Assembly: GCA_002450295.1 (NCBI GenBank)
Contig: DJYX01000144.1
Location: 1-27,489 of the forward strand
From: Deltaproteobacteria bacterium UBA6967
GTDB lineage: Bacteria > SAR324 > NAC60-12
Length of the DNA: 27,489 nucleotides
Reading direction: 5' to 3'
Shown piece by piece: positions 6,046 through 13,603 of this stretch. The position numbers were made by a program, and so were the translations under genes. Each line of letters begins with the position of its first letter. Position 1 is the first letter of the stretch. The notes beneath the pieces are model-generated. The model did no database searches, was not told where the DNA came from, and worked only from the letters and a program-made list of their open reading frames with translations.

Positions 6046-7770
6046 CTAAGCTCGAAATCCTCTCTCCAAAGCCGCAAATACCTGATCCAAATTTTTTTCA
6101 GCGCCCACTGCAAGTCTTACCAGGTATCTTGAAATCCGTAGTTCCTCCAGTTCTCGATCACTAGCCTGATAATGGGCTAGCATGGCATAAGGGCAAAGCA
6201 TCGAGGTGTTGGAGCCAAGACCAGGAGCCTTGTGAAGAGGCCGTAGGTCTGCATCATAGAAGCGGCGGATTCCATCAAGGCTATCATTATGCAAGACAAA
6301 GCTGATGAGGCTGCCGGACCCCTTCAACAACTTTTTTGCCAATTGATGACTGGAATGGGAGGGTAACTGGTTGAAACTTACGGAACGAACTTTTGAATGA
6401 GATTCCAGGAAACTAGCAACCTGAATTCCATTAGAATTGAAGCGCTCCATCCGCTCAGGAAAATCCTCCATACATTTAGTTAAGGCAAGAATCTCCCAGG
6501 GTGACATGAAGTTCTGCCATTCGGACTGAAAGGCTTTCAATTGCTCAGACCAATATCCTTGACGAGTCAGCAGAGCCCCTCCCCCGTGCTGGTTGTTTCC
6601 GCACAGGTATTTAGCAGTGCTGTGGATCACCATGTCTGCTCCCCATGCGAGCGGTTGGGCGTTAGTCGGTCCAGCTAGCGTGTTATCAACAATTACAGGG
6701 ACCCCAATCTTTTTTGCAATTTCCTGAATTCTTGGAATGTCCGGTAGTTCTCCAAGTGGATTCGTGATGCTTTCCGTGACAATCCCAGCAATAGATTCGT
6801 CTTTGAGAACCTCTTCAAGTTGTTCTATCTCATCTATATTGAGGAAAATCGGCTCACCGTTTCCTCCCCTCCACTTATCAAACATTAATAGGGAGTAGGT
6901 GTCCGTATAGAGCAACCCTATGGCTACAAAGCGTTTGGATTGTTTGCTCTGGCATCGCCTTCTTGCCAACTCCATTGCAGTCACGACTGCATTCATCCCT
7001 GAAGGGAATAGAAAACATTTGTCTGCCTCTTCCCACTCAATCAGTTGAGCACAGATTTTTTCGGTAGCTTTTAATGTGGAAGAAGTAGGAACTACTTCAT
7101 GATTTTTCCAAGCAGCGATGTTTCTGACAGAAAGCAAGGTTCCTCTTCGCTTTCGCAATTGGAAGAGTCCCTCCATCAAATCATAGTGCTGGCCTAGGAC
7201 AACCCCACCTGGTGTTCCCATTTTTTCGGCACTACCAACCCAAAACTCATTTTCTTGTTGGATTGGCAATGGTGCAAAAGACTTCGTTGAATACCAGATA
7301 ATCTGGTCATGCTCAGCATGTTGATCCTCATCCAGCCATTCGTTTCTTTGATCAGCACCCAAATCAGGAGTAATCCAGAGTCGTGGTTCCATCGAATCAG
7401 ATCCAACAGATTTCCGCTCTTTCAGCCAAGAAGGTAGAGGCTCTTGTAATTTCCAGGCAATGCTTAGATTCGGCTGTTTTGTTAAGAGGAAATCGATCAA
7501 CTCGCGCAAAGCACTTTGCACAGAAACAAAAGCCAGGGCTCTTGCAACCTTGTGTTTCCGTTGGAGGGATTGCTGCCACTCGTACAAGGCAGGGCGGTCC
7601 ACCATTCGGTAATATCCCCAACTCAGGCGACAGCGATTTTCTTCATAGTCTATGACTGTCTGCAGGTCTGGCATTTCCGCAGTGGTGCCGTAGTCTTGAC
7701 CACCAACTGGCTCTAAGAAGCGCACAGGTCTGGTGTCTTGCATAGCAGAGGCAGAAGAATCCGTTGTCAT
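6046..7770 (-). CDS. Long cystathionine gamma-synthase-like PLP enzyme
   Basis: A 574-residue member of the Cys/Met-metabolism PLP family (trans-sulfuration fold); ordinary bacterial members have about 390-400. The catalytic half spans about 205-574. It holds FLFPSGMNAV (253-262), ESITNPLG (333-340), the PLP-ring Asp in VIVDNT (D362) and the Schiff-base Lys in HSTAKYL (K387), followed by a GGGALL stretch. The first 200 residues look like a degenerate extra half-domain: WGYYRMVDRPALYEWQQSL resembles the YSR..NPT..LE region, and STKSF...GGVVL resembles the region around the PLP Lys and after it, but with no usable active site. This layout recalls fungal STR2-type cystathionine gamma-synthase. 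The gene is last in the ilvBN-ldcA operon, 20 bases after the small membrane protein gene. Likely sulfur amino-acid synthesis; substrates are not proven. Confidence 0.72.
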   Translation of the reverse strand: MTTDSSASAMQDTRPVRFLEPVGGQDYGTTAEMPDLQTVIDYEENRCRLSWGYYRMVDRPALYEWQQSLQRKHKVARALAFVSVQSALRELIDFLLTKQPNLSIAWKLQEPLPSWLKERKSVGSDSMEPRLWITPDLGADQRNEWLDEDQHAEHDQIIWYSTKSFAPLPIQQENEFWVGSAEKMGTPGGVVLGQHYDLMEGLFQLRKRRGTLLSVRNIAAWKNHEVVPTSSTLKATEKICAQLIEWEEADKCFLFPSGMNAVVTAMELARRRCQSKQSKRFVAIGLLYTDTYSLLMFDKWRGGNGEPIFLNIDEIEQLEEVLKDESIAGIVTESITNPLGELPDIPRIQEIAKKIGVPVIVDNTLAGPTNAQPLAWGADMVIHSTAKYLCGNNQHGGGALLTRQGYWSEQLKAFQSEWQNFMSPWEILALTKCMEDFPERMERFNSNGIQVASFLESHSKVRSVSFNQLPSHSSHQLAKKLLKGSGSLISFVLHNDSLDGIRRFYDADLRPLHKAPGLGSNTSMLCPYAMLAHYQASDRELEELRISRYLVRLAVGAEKNLDQVFAALERGFRA

Positions 7771-7790
7771 GTTAGGAATAATCTAGAGGA

Positions 7791-7973
7791 TCAGCGCAGT
7801 TGACTGCGCAACTCATCAAGGAATTGCCTATGTGATGCTCTTATTCTGAAAACCAGACGGATTTGTCTGATTGCCAATAACAAGAACAAGAGGCTTAGGC
7901 ATCCCGCGAGGGAAAGGGACAGCAGAGGAGGAAAGCTCAACAGCCAATCGCTCAATGCTTGAAAATGGCTCAT
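7791..7973 (-). CDS. Small single-span membrane protein (60 aa)
   Basis: A 60-residue protein with one strongly hydrophobic stretch (PLLSLSLAGCLSLLFLLLAI, about 16-35) and a basic amphipathic C-terminus (RQIRLVFRIRASHRQFLDEL). The ATG overlaps the TGA of the carboxypeptidase gene (ATGA), so it is almost certainly co-translated with it. The next gene starts about 20 bases downstream. Length, overlap and composition support a real gene. No family is recognised. Its role may be tied to the envelope enzyme encoded just before it, but that is only positional inference. Confidence 0.6.
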   Translation of the reverse strand: MSHFQALSDWLLSFPPLLSLSLAGCLSLLFLLLAIRQIRLVFRIRASHRQFLDELRSQLR

Positions 7974-8890
7974 GTAGCTAAAGGTTCGTTGTTTTTAAAA
8001 TGAATGGCATTTTGCTGAGCATCCAACTCAGCCCATTGTCCTAACAGAAGCGGATGATTGATCTCTCCGTGCCCATGAGGCAGGCCTATTGCCATTGGCA
8101 GGTTCAAATCGCTGAGCACATCTAACAAAACATCCTTAACTTGCTCCGGGGTACCACATTCTACGAATTCACCAAAAATAAAGGCCCGGACTTTTTCAAA
8201 TTGACCACTTTGTCGCATCTGGGTCAGCATTCGATCCAAACGATAAGGCGCTTCGTAAACTTCCTCAAGAAAAAGAATTGAATCCGCTAAATCGACTTGG
8301 GCTTCAGTTCCCAAAGCTGAAAGGATTACAGAGAGGCAGCCCCCACTGAGTCTTCCTTTCGCGGATTCTGAATTTTGCAAGAATTGGACAGGAGTGGAGG
8401 GAGATTCGGATTTGAAAAGAACACCCTTCAGGGCTTCGCGATTCTTATCTGCATGGGGACCTCCAACAAACTGTGGTGAAGCTAGTGTGGGCCCATGACA
8501 AACCAGCCAATCCGTGTGGCGTTGAAGGTAATGAAGTAGTAGGGAACAGTCGCTGAATCCAACGAGCCATTTTGGTTGTTGGTGCCAGGAAGTTGGCTGA
8601 AGCAATGGTAGTAGTCGAGCGACTCCGTAGCCTCCTCTGATGCAGAAGACTGCCCGAACTCTCTCATCCTCTAGTTGTTGCTGGAATTCTGCAGCTCGAT
8701 CTTGATCAGTACCTGCCAGATGCAAATGCGAGCGGGTCAGTTCGGGGGTATAGGCTACTTGAAGATCCCAATCTTCCTCCAAGATTTGAAAGGCTTGCTC
8801 CGCTAAGCGCTGTTGCTCCGGCCTCAATTGAGAAGAGGGTGCCACAACCGCCACGGCATCTCCTGGCTGCAGCGGGAATGGACGTATCAT
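7970..8890 (-). CDS. ldcA: Peptidase S66 LD-carboxypeptidase
   Basis: A 306-residue serine peptidase of the LdcA family, which removes the terminal D-Ala from muropeptide tetrapeptides during peptidoglycan recycling in the cytoplasm. The N-terminal domain has LQPGDAVAVVAPSS and AVFCIRGGYGVARLLP. The nucleophile is Ser113 in VGFSDCSLLLHY, the catalytic Glu is in LEEVYEAPYRLDRML (E213), and the His is in GLPHGHGEINHPLLLG (H274 most likely). Length is typical, and no signal peptide is present. The ATG starts one base after the ilvN stop (TGA-G-ATG), and the 3' end overlaps the small membrane protein gene. Being placed behind ilvBN is not a usual arrangement. Family membership is firm; exact muropeptide preference is unknown. 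Confidence 0.87.
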   Translation of the reverse strand: MIRPFPLQPGDAVAVVAPSSQLRPEQQRLAEQAFQILEEDWDLQVAYTPELTRSHLHLAGTDQDRAAEFQQQLEDERVRAVFCIRGGYGVARLLPLLQPTSWHQQPKWLVGFSDCSLLLHYLQRHTDWLVCHGPTLASPQFVGGPHADKNREALKGVLFKSESPSTPVQFLQNSESAKGRLSGGCLSVILSALGTEAQVDLADSILFLEEVYEAPYRLDRMLTQMRQSGQFEKVRAFIFGEFVECGTPEQVKDVLLDVLSDLNLPMAIGLPHGHGEINHPLLLGQWAELDAQQNAIHFKNNEPLAT

Positions 8891-8891
8891 C

Positions 8892-9380
8892 TCAAGTTTT
8901 GTTCGTACCGCGAGCCATCACTAGTTTCCCAGAGCGGACCATTTCCTTGAGCCCAATCGTGTTAAAGAGTTTTTCCATAGCATCGATTTTCGAAGACGAT
9001 CCCGTGGACTCCACAATCAGCGATTGGTCCGTGATATCTACAATTTTGGCCCTAAACACATCAACAATCTGTAAGACCTCTGATCGCTTCTCCGGACCAA
9101 TCAACAATTTAAAGATGGCGAATTCTCGTTCAACAGATTGCTTCGAATCGTGATGACTGGCGTGAACAACATCTACGAGCTTATTCAACTGACGTAGAAT
9201 CTGATCAAGTGTTTCAGGACCACCCTGAACAACCACTGTTATTCGAGAGAACTGATGATCTACAGCCGGTGAAACCACTAAAGAATCGATGTTATACCCT
9301 CTTCTCGCAAAAGTTTGCGAGAGGCGCATCAAAACACCTGGTTTGTTATTGACGTAAATACTAATAGTAAATTCTTCCAT
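8892..9380 (-). CDS. ilvN: Acetolactate synthase small (regulatory) subunit
   Basis: Regulatory subunit of acetohydroxyacid synthase, the first common step of valine, leucine and isoleucine synthesis. At 162 residues it has the usual IlvH/IlvN length. An ACT domain occupies the first 75 or so residues (TISIYVNNKPGVLMRLSQTF, then RRGYNIDSLVVSP), the region that binds valine in the family. The C-terminal domain contains DQSLIVESTGSSSKIDAM. It follows the catalytic subunit gene by 89 bases and is followed by ldcA after one base. GAAGAAAAG in front of the ATG is a modest ribosome site. Nothing in the protein is unusual. Confidence 0.93.
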   Translation of the reverse strand: MEEFTISIYVNNKPGVLMRLSQTFARRGYNIDSLVVSPAVDHQFSRITVVVQGGPETLDQILRQLNKLVDVVHASHHDSKQSVEREFAIFKLLIGPEKRSEVLQIVDVFRAKIVDITDQSLIVESTGSSSKIDAMEKLFNTIGLKEMVRSGKLVMARGTNKT

Positions 9381-9469
9381 TGCTTTTCTTCAAAGAGAGG
9401 CTGCTCACATTCTAAAGGTTTTGATCGCGGTTTGTTTTAGGTACAAATAACGCAAATTCCAAATACCTC

Positions 9470-11176
9470 TCAGGTACTTCCTACAGGCTTTTCAAGTTTG
9501 CGGTCCTTCGGCTTCTCAATGAGCATGTCCTTAACTGCTGCTCCTGCTGGTATCATCGGGAAGACATTGTCTTCTTTCACAACCTCAGCGTGAATAATGC
9601 AGGGTCCATCATTGTAAGCGAGCGCTTTTTTCAAGACCTTGGTGACATCTCCAGCACGTCGAATTCTAAATCCTTTCACACCATAGGCTTCGCCGAGTTT
9701 AACAAAGTCTGGATTTCCCTCCAGGTCACACCCACTCAGTCGCTGGTCAAAGAAAAGCTCTTGCCACTGACGAATCATTCCCAAATAGCGATTGTCAATG
9801 ATTAAAATTTTGATCGGTACTCTCTGGAGAGCCGCTGTAGAGAGCTCCGCCAGCGTCATTTGGAAGCCACCATCCCCTACAACAGCTACTACCAAATCAT
9901 TGGGACACCCCAACTGCGCACCAATCGCTGCTGGGAATCCATAACCCATTGTTCCAGCGCCTCCGCTGGAAAGCCATTGACGTTCACGCGAGCTTTTGCA
10001 GAACTGGGCCGCCCACATCTGGTGCTGACCAACATCCGTGCTGATGATGCCTCTGGATTCAGAGAGCCGATCTAACTCATCCAAAACATACTGTGCTCGT
10101 AATCCACCTCGCTTGGGGTATTTAAGTGGATACTTCTTTTTCCATGAAGCAACCGATTTCAGCCAGGGGCCTGAATCTAATTTGTGAACGTGTGGAATCA
10201 ACTCCTGCAATACCAAGCGGGCATCTCCGTTGATGGACACATCGGGCTGAATAATTTTGCCGAATTCTGCGGGATCAATATCAATATGAATCTTGCTCGC
10301 AGTTGGGCAGAATTCACTGACTTTCCCAGTAATACGATCATCCCAGCGAGCTCCAATGGCCATAATCATGTCACAGCCAACAACCGCCTTGTTTGCGTAA
10401 GCAGTTCCATGCATCCCAAGCATACCGACAGACAATTCATGAGTTTCGGGGAAGGCCCCTTTTCCCAATAGAGTGGTCGTCACAGGTGCTTGAAGCTTTT
10501 CTGCCAATTTCAGAACTTCTTTAGATGCGCCCGACCCCACAGCGCCAGCCCCTACGTATAGAAGTGGACGTCTAGATTCCATGATAATATCTGCGGCTCG
10601 AACGATATCGTCTGCGTTGCCTTTCATCGGGACTTCATATCCAGGCAGATCAGTATTTTCTGGAAAATTCGCCGTGCATTCTGCTGAGACAACATCTTTT
10701 GGTAAATCAATTAGTACGGGACCGGGTCGACCAGTAGTTGCCAGGTGGAAAGCTTCCTTCATGACTTTCGGAAGGTCATTGGCATCCTTCACAAGATAAC
10801 TGTGCTTCACAACAGGCATTGTCACACCGAATATGTCAGCTTCCTGAAAAGCATCCTTGCCCAAGTTGGGTGTAATCGTCTGACCGGTCAATACGATGAG
10901 TGGAATGGAATCCATCTGTGCGGTTAATAATCCGGTCACGGTGTTGGTCGCCCCAGGGCCTGAAGTGACGAGCACGACTCCTGGCTTTCCGGTAGCCCGA
11001 GCATAGCCATCAGCCATGTGAGTCCCTCCCTGTTCGTGGCGCACCAAGACCAGTTCCAGCTCAGGAGCATCCAGCAGAGCATCAAAAATCGGCATACATG
11101 CACCACCTGGATAGCCAAATATATATTTGACACCTTCTCGCTTCAGAGCCTCTACAACAACTTGGGCACCATTCAT
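9470..11176 (-). CDS. ilvB: Acetolactate synthase large (catalytic) subunit
   Basis: ThDP-, FAD- and Mg-dependent acetohydroxyacid synthase of 568 residues. The N-terminal ThDP pyrimidine domain holds FGYPGGACMPIFDALLD and the catalytic Glu48 in VRHEQGGTHMADGYARATG. A central FAD-type domain and a C-terminal pyrophosphate domain follow, the latter with GDGGFQMTLAELSTA and IIDNRYLGMIRQWQE. I place the start at ATG 11176 (MNGAQVVVEALKREGV) because AGGAG sits about seven bases upstream and the homologues start here; a longer frame of 23 extra codons lacks such support. It leads the ilvB-ilvN-ldcA transcript. No Leu/Val/Ile-rich leader peptide or T-box was found upstream, so attenuation of the enteric type is unlikely. 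Confidence 0.93.
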   Translation of the reverse strand: MNGAQVVVEALKREGVKYIFGYPGGACMPIFDALLDAPELELVLVRHEQGGTHMADGYARATGKPGVVLVTSGPGATNTVTGLLTAQMDSIPLIVLTGQTITPNLGKDAFQEADIFGVTMPVVKHSYLVKDANDLPKVMKEAFHLATTGRPGPVLIDLPKDVVSAECTANFPENTDLPGYEVPMKGNADDIVRAADIIMESRRPLLYVGAGAVGSGASKEVLKLAEKLQAPVTTTLLGKGAFPETHELSVGMLGMHGTAYANKAVVGCDMIMAIGARWDDRITGKVSEFCPTASKIHIDIDPAEFGKIIQPDVSINGDARLVLQELIPHVHKLDSGPWLKSVASWKKKYPLKYPKRGGLRAQYVLDELDRLSESRGIISTDVGQHQMWAAQFCKSSRERQWLSSGGAGTMGYGFPAAIGAQLGCPNDLVVAVVGDGGFQMTLAELSTAALQRVPIKILIIDNRYLGMIRQWQELFFDQRLSGCDLEGNPDFVKLGEAYGVKGFRIRRAGDVTKVLKKALAYNDGPCIIHAEVVKEDNVFPMIPAGAAVKDMLIEKPKDRKLEKPVGST

Positions 11177-11533
11177 TCCGAACTCCTTTGATTGAATAAT
11201 TACAGATTGGCCTTTTAAATTAGTGAACTCCTGGTTAGAGCACAAGCCAAAAGCCTACATTTATAAATTTTTAAAGCTTGTAGAGCTACCGAACGAATTA
11301 CATGACACGATTCATAAAAAATTACTTACTTCAGCCAATCTTTTCAACCAGAGACTGTCAACTTTTTCTATTATTTACTAATTATGTATTTTTTGATGAA
11401 CCTCTCTATAAATCGACAGATCAAATACACTTAATTTATTTAGCTCTAGAGATCTTTTCACACTCTTGAGACCGTGATAGCCTTTGATTCAAACAAATTT
11501 AAATTTACTGAACTTCCACCTAACCATTTGCAA
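11177..11533. other. AT-rich divergent intergenic region between ilvB and the Fur-family gene
   Basis: Very AT-rich DNA that must hold promoters for both directions. On the minus strand a possible ilvB promoter is TTGAAA followed after 17 bases by TAATTT; a second TTGACA (11361-11356) has no acceptable -10 box. On the plus strand TATAAA near 11416 could be a -10 box, but no -35 fits. A GTG at 11474 is in frame with the regulator gene and would lengthen it by 20 residues. No leader peptide, T-box or classical Fur box was seen. Confidence 0.4.
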
Positions 11534-11950
11534 ATGAAATTGACTCCAGCTGAAAAATTACTGAAAGAAGTCAATCTCAGCTTAACCCGCCAAAGAGTGG
11601 CCGTCCTTGAACTCTTCTTGAAAGAAGAACACCCAATGACACCTCATGAGGTGAGGGAAATACTCGAGGATCAGGAACAAGTGGACCAGGTGACCATTTA
11701 TCGAGTGTTGGAAGCACTGGTCAGAACACGACTACTGACTCAGGTTCCTTCCACGGATCGGAACAGCTACTACTGCCTAGCAGAACGGCTACAGGGTCTT
11801 CATGCTCACCTTTACTGTAATTTATGTCGTCGAATGCTTTGTGTAGAATCACCTCTTGCCGCCCAAACCCAACGTGGTGAAGAACTGCATGTTGTGCTAA
11901 GTGGCACCTGTACTCAATGTGATCAAGCAGTTCCCGATACTAACATCTAA
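11534..11950 (+). CDS. Fur-family metal-dependent transcription regulator
   Basis: A protein of 138 residues from ATG 11534, beginning MKLTPAEKLLKEVNLSLTRQ. The N-terminal winged helix includes LTRQRVAVLELF, MTPHEVREIL and VDQVTIYRVLEALVRTRLL, the classical Fur DNA-binding core. The C-terminal dimer domain has HAHLYCNLC and a second CxxC in GTCTQC, the structural zinc site. The metal-sensing HHDH-type cluster is reduced to HAH, so Fur, Zur or PerR cannot be told apart. A GTG at 11474 would add 20 residues that do not resemble the family; neither start has a strong ribosome site. Neighbours (ilvB, argH-like) give no metal clue. A dyad 50 bases after the stop may be a target. Confidence 0.85.
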   Translation: MKLTPAEKLLKEVNLSLTRQRVAVLELFLKEEHPMTPHEVREILEDQEQVDQVTIYRVLEALVRTRLLTQVPSTDRNSYYCLAERLQGLHAHLYCNLCRRMLCVESPLAAQTQRGEELHVVLSGTCTQCDQAVPDTNI

Positions 11951-11998
11951 ATTCACAATAAGTTTGAGATCTAACAAAACCAGTTGAGTTCTCCTCCT

Positions 11999-12018
11999 TT
12001 GAATAGATATCCATTCAA
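11999..12018. promoter_or_regulatory. 20-base imperfect dyad upstream of the argH-like gene
   Basis: TTGAAT-A-GATATC-C-ATTCAA: nine of ten base pairs match about a central GATATC. It lies in the 155-base gap between the Fur-family gene and the lyase gene. Length and symmetry fit a dimeric repressor site. The sequence is not a consensus Fur box (GATAATGATAATCATTATC) as I know it. It could also contribute to a hairpin with AGTTGA (11982-11987) and TCAACT (12015-12020). Confidence 0.35.
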
Positions 12019-12105
12019 CTTGAGCATTGAATCCCAAAACGGCACTTTCCTCTGATTTTAAGACTCTCTCCATTCCCCTCAAAAGCTTTCTCATTCGGAA
12101 TTTTC

Positions 12106-13602
12106 ATGAAAACTGACCAGAACCAGGTGTGGGGTAGCCACCTACAGAGCAGCCCAGCTGAAGAAAATGTGCTGTTTTGTGCTGGTCGTGATGTTCAGCC
12201 GTTGCCAATGGCAGATATGGCTTTGCTACCTTACGATCTATGGACCAATCGAGCCCATGCGATCATGTGGTATGAAGAAGGAGTGTTGCCCAAAGACGTT
12301 CTAACAAAGATTCTCAGAGGGCTTGGTCAACTGGAGGAGAATTTTCTCAATGGAAATTTTGAGTTAGATCCGAAACTAGAGGATGTGCATATCAACGTGG
12401 AAGCATTCGTGACCAAGCAGCAGGGAGCAGAGATTGGCGGGTGGATGCACATCGGAAGAAGTCGCAATGATCAGGCAGCATGTGACACGAGACTTTTTCT
12501 CCGCGATGCACTCCTGAGGCAGGCTAAAAATATAGAAAAGTTGATCAAAACACTTTTGACGCAGGCTGCAAGGCATACCGAAACAGTTATGCCGGGGCTT
12601 ACACATTACCAACCTGGGATGCTGACTTCATGGGGGCACTGGCTCTGTTCCCATGCACAAGCACTGCTGAGAGATCTGGAACGAGTCAAATTTCTACTCG
12701 TTCCAATCAATCGAAACCCCCTAGGGGCAGCTGCTTCCTTTGGCACATCCTGGTGTCCAAATCGAAGACGTACCACTGAATTGATGGCCTTCTCTGAGCC
12801 AGAACTCAACACACTCGACTGTATCAGTGCTCGTGGTGAATTGGAGAGTCAGGTTGCCCAGGGTTACTCGGTAATGATGAATCATCTCAGTTTGCTTGCC
12901 CAAGACCTGATCTTCCTGAGTCATCCTTATGTTGGAATGTTAGGTTTGCCCGACGCATTCGTAACAGGCTCTTCCATCATGCCACAGAAGAAAAATCCTG
13001 ATTTTGCAGAAGTCATCAAGGGGAAGACAGCTCTTGCTCACGGACTCCTTCAATCGTTGTTAGGTGTCCCCAAGGGGATGGTCAGTGGTTACAATCGAGA
13101 TAGCCAGGTTTGTAAGTATCTTGTGATGGACGTGATCCGAGAATGTGAGCTGGCACCCGTCATTCTCTCTGGAGTGATATCTGAATTGGAAGTTCGTAAA
13201 GAGGTAATGCGGAATCGCTGCAACGAGGGATTCATGAACTCCGTCGATCTAGCTGACTCTCTCTCGAGAAATCAGGGAATCCCGTTCCGAAAGTGCTACC
13301 ATCTGCTCGCCAAGGCTGTCCGACTCTCTTCACCCAGTGCATCCATCACAAAAGAAGCGCTTCAGTCTGCTCTGGATGATGAGAACTTGGGGATTAATTT
13401 CTCTGATGAAGACTTTGCTTCATTACGAAGCCCACTGGCAGTATTAACCCAGCGAGATCATCTCGGAAGTCCTGCCCCAGAAAGAGTCCATGAGCAAATA
13501 GAATTGATGCAATCCAGATTAGTAGGAGATTTGGAGGCCATCAGACAATTGATGACCAATTGTGAAGAAGCTCAAACCATCTGTAAGAATTATCAGGCCT
13601 GA
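12106..13602 (+). CDS. argH: Argininosuccinate lyase homologue
   Basis: Fumarase/aspartase-superfamily lyase of 498 residues, about 35-40 longer than typical ArgH. Conserved features are GRSRNDQ (117-123), the His of GLTHYQP (H167), and the signature loop GSSIMPQKKNPD (288-299) with catalytic Ser. The C-terminal GIPFRKCYHLLAKAV resembles the ArgH helix after the active site. It departs from the norm in three places: the first block has the extra stretch GRDVQPLPMADMALLPYD, the usual HLQRAQP reads HYQPGML, and YNRDLQEDK reads YNRDSQVCK, keeping Y329, Q334 and K337. It most likely makes arginine and fumarate from argininosuccinate, but a related amino-acid lyase is possible. Transcribed after the Fur-family gene, and convergent with a DegT gene one base away. 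Confidence 0.75.
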   Translation: MKTDQNQVWGSHLQSSPAEENVLFCAGRDVQPLPMADMALLPYDLWTNRAHAIMWYEEGVLPKDVLTKILRGLGQLEENFLNGNFELDPKLEDVHINVEAFVTKQQGAEIGGWMHIGRSRNDQAACDTRLFLRDALLRQAKNIEKLIKTLLTQAARHTETVMPGLTHYQPGMLTSWGHWLCSHAQALLRDLERVKFLLVPINRNPLGAAASFGTSWCPNRRRTTELMAFSEPELNTLDCISARGELESQVAQGYSVMMNHLSLLAQDLIFLSHPYVGMLGLPDAFVTGSSIMPQKKNPDFAEVIKGKTALAHGLLQSLLGVPKGMVSGYNRDSQVCKYLVMDVIRECELAPVILSGVISELEVRKEVMRNRCNEGFMNSVDLADSLSRNQGIPFRKCYHLLAKAVRLSSPSASITKEALQSALDDENLGINFSDEDFASLRSPLAVLTQRDHLGSPAPERVHEQIELMQSRLVGDLEAIRQLMTNCEEAQTICKNYQA

Positions 13603-13603
13603 A

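Noticed and set aside
11177..11473. Possible ilv leader peptide, attenuator or T-box upstream of ilvB
   Set aside because: Only very short frames without Leu/Val/Ile runs were seen, no strong terminator hairpin, and no T-box core sequence.
11474..11533. GTG start extending the Fur-family protein by 20 residues
   Set aside because: The added residues do not look like the family, and GTG is less favoured; it is kept only as an alternative.
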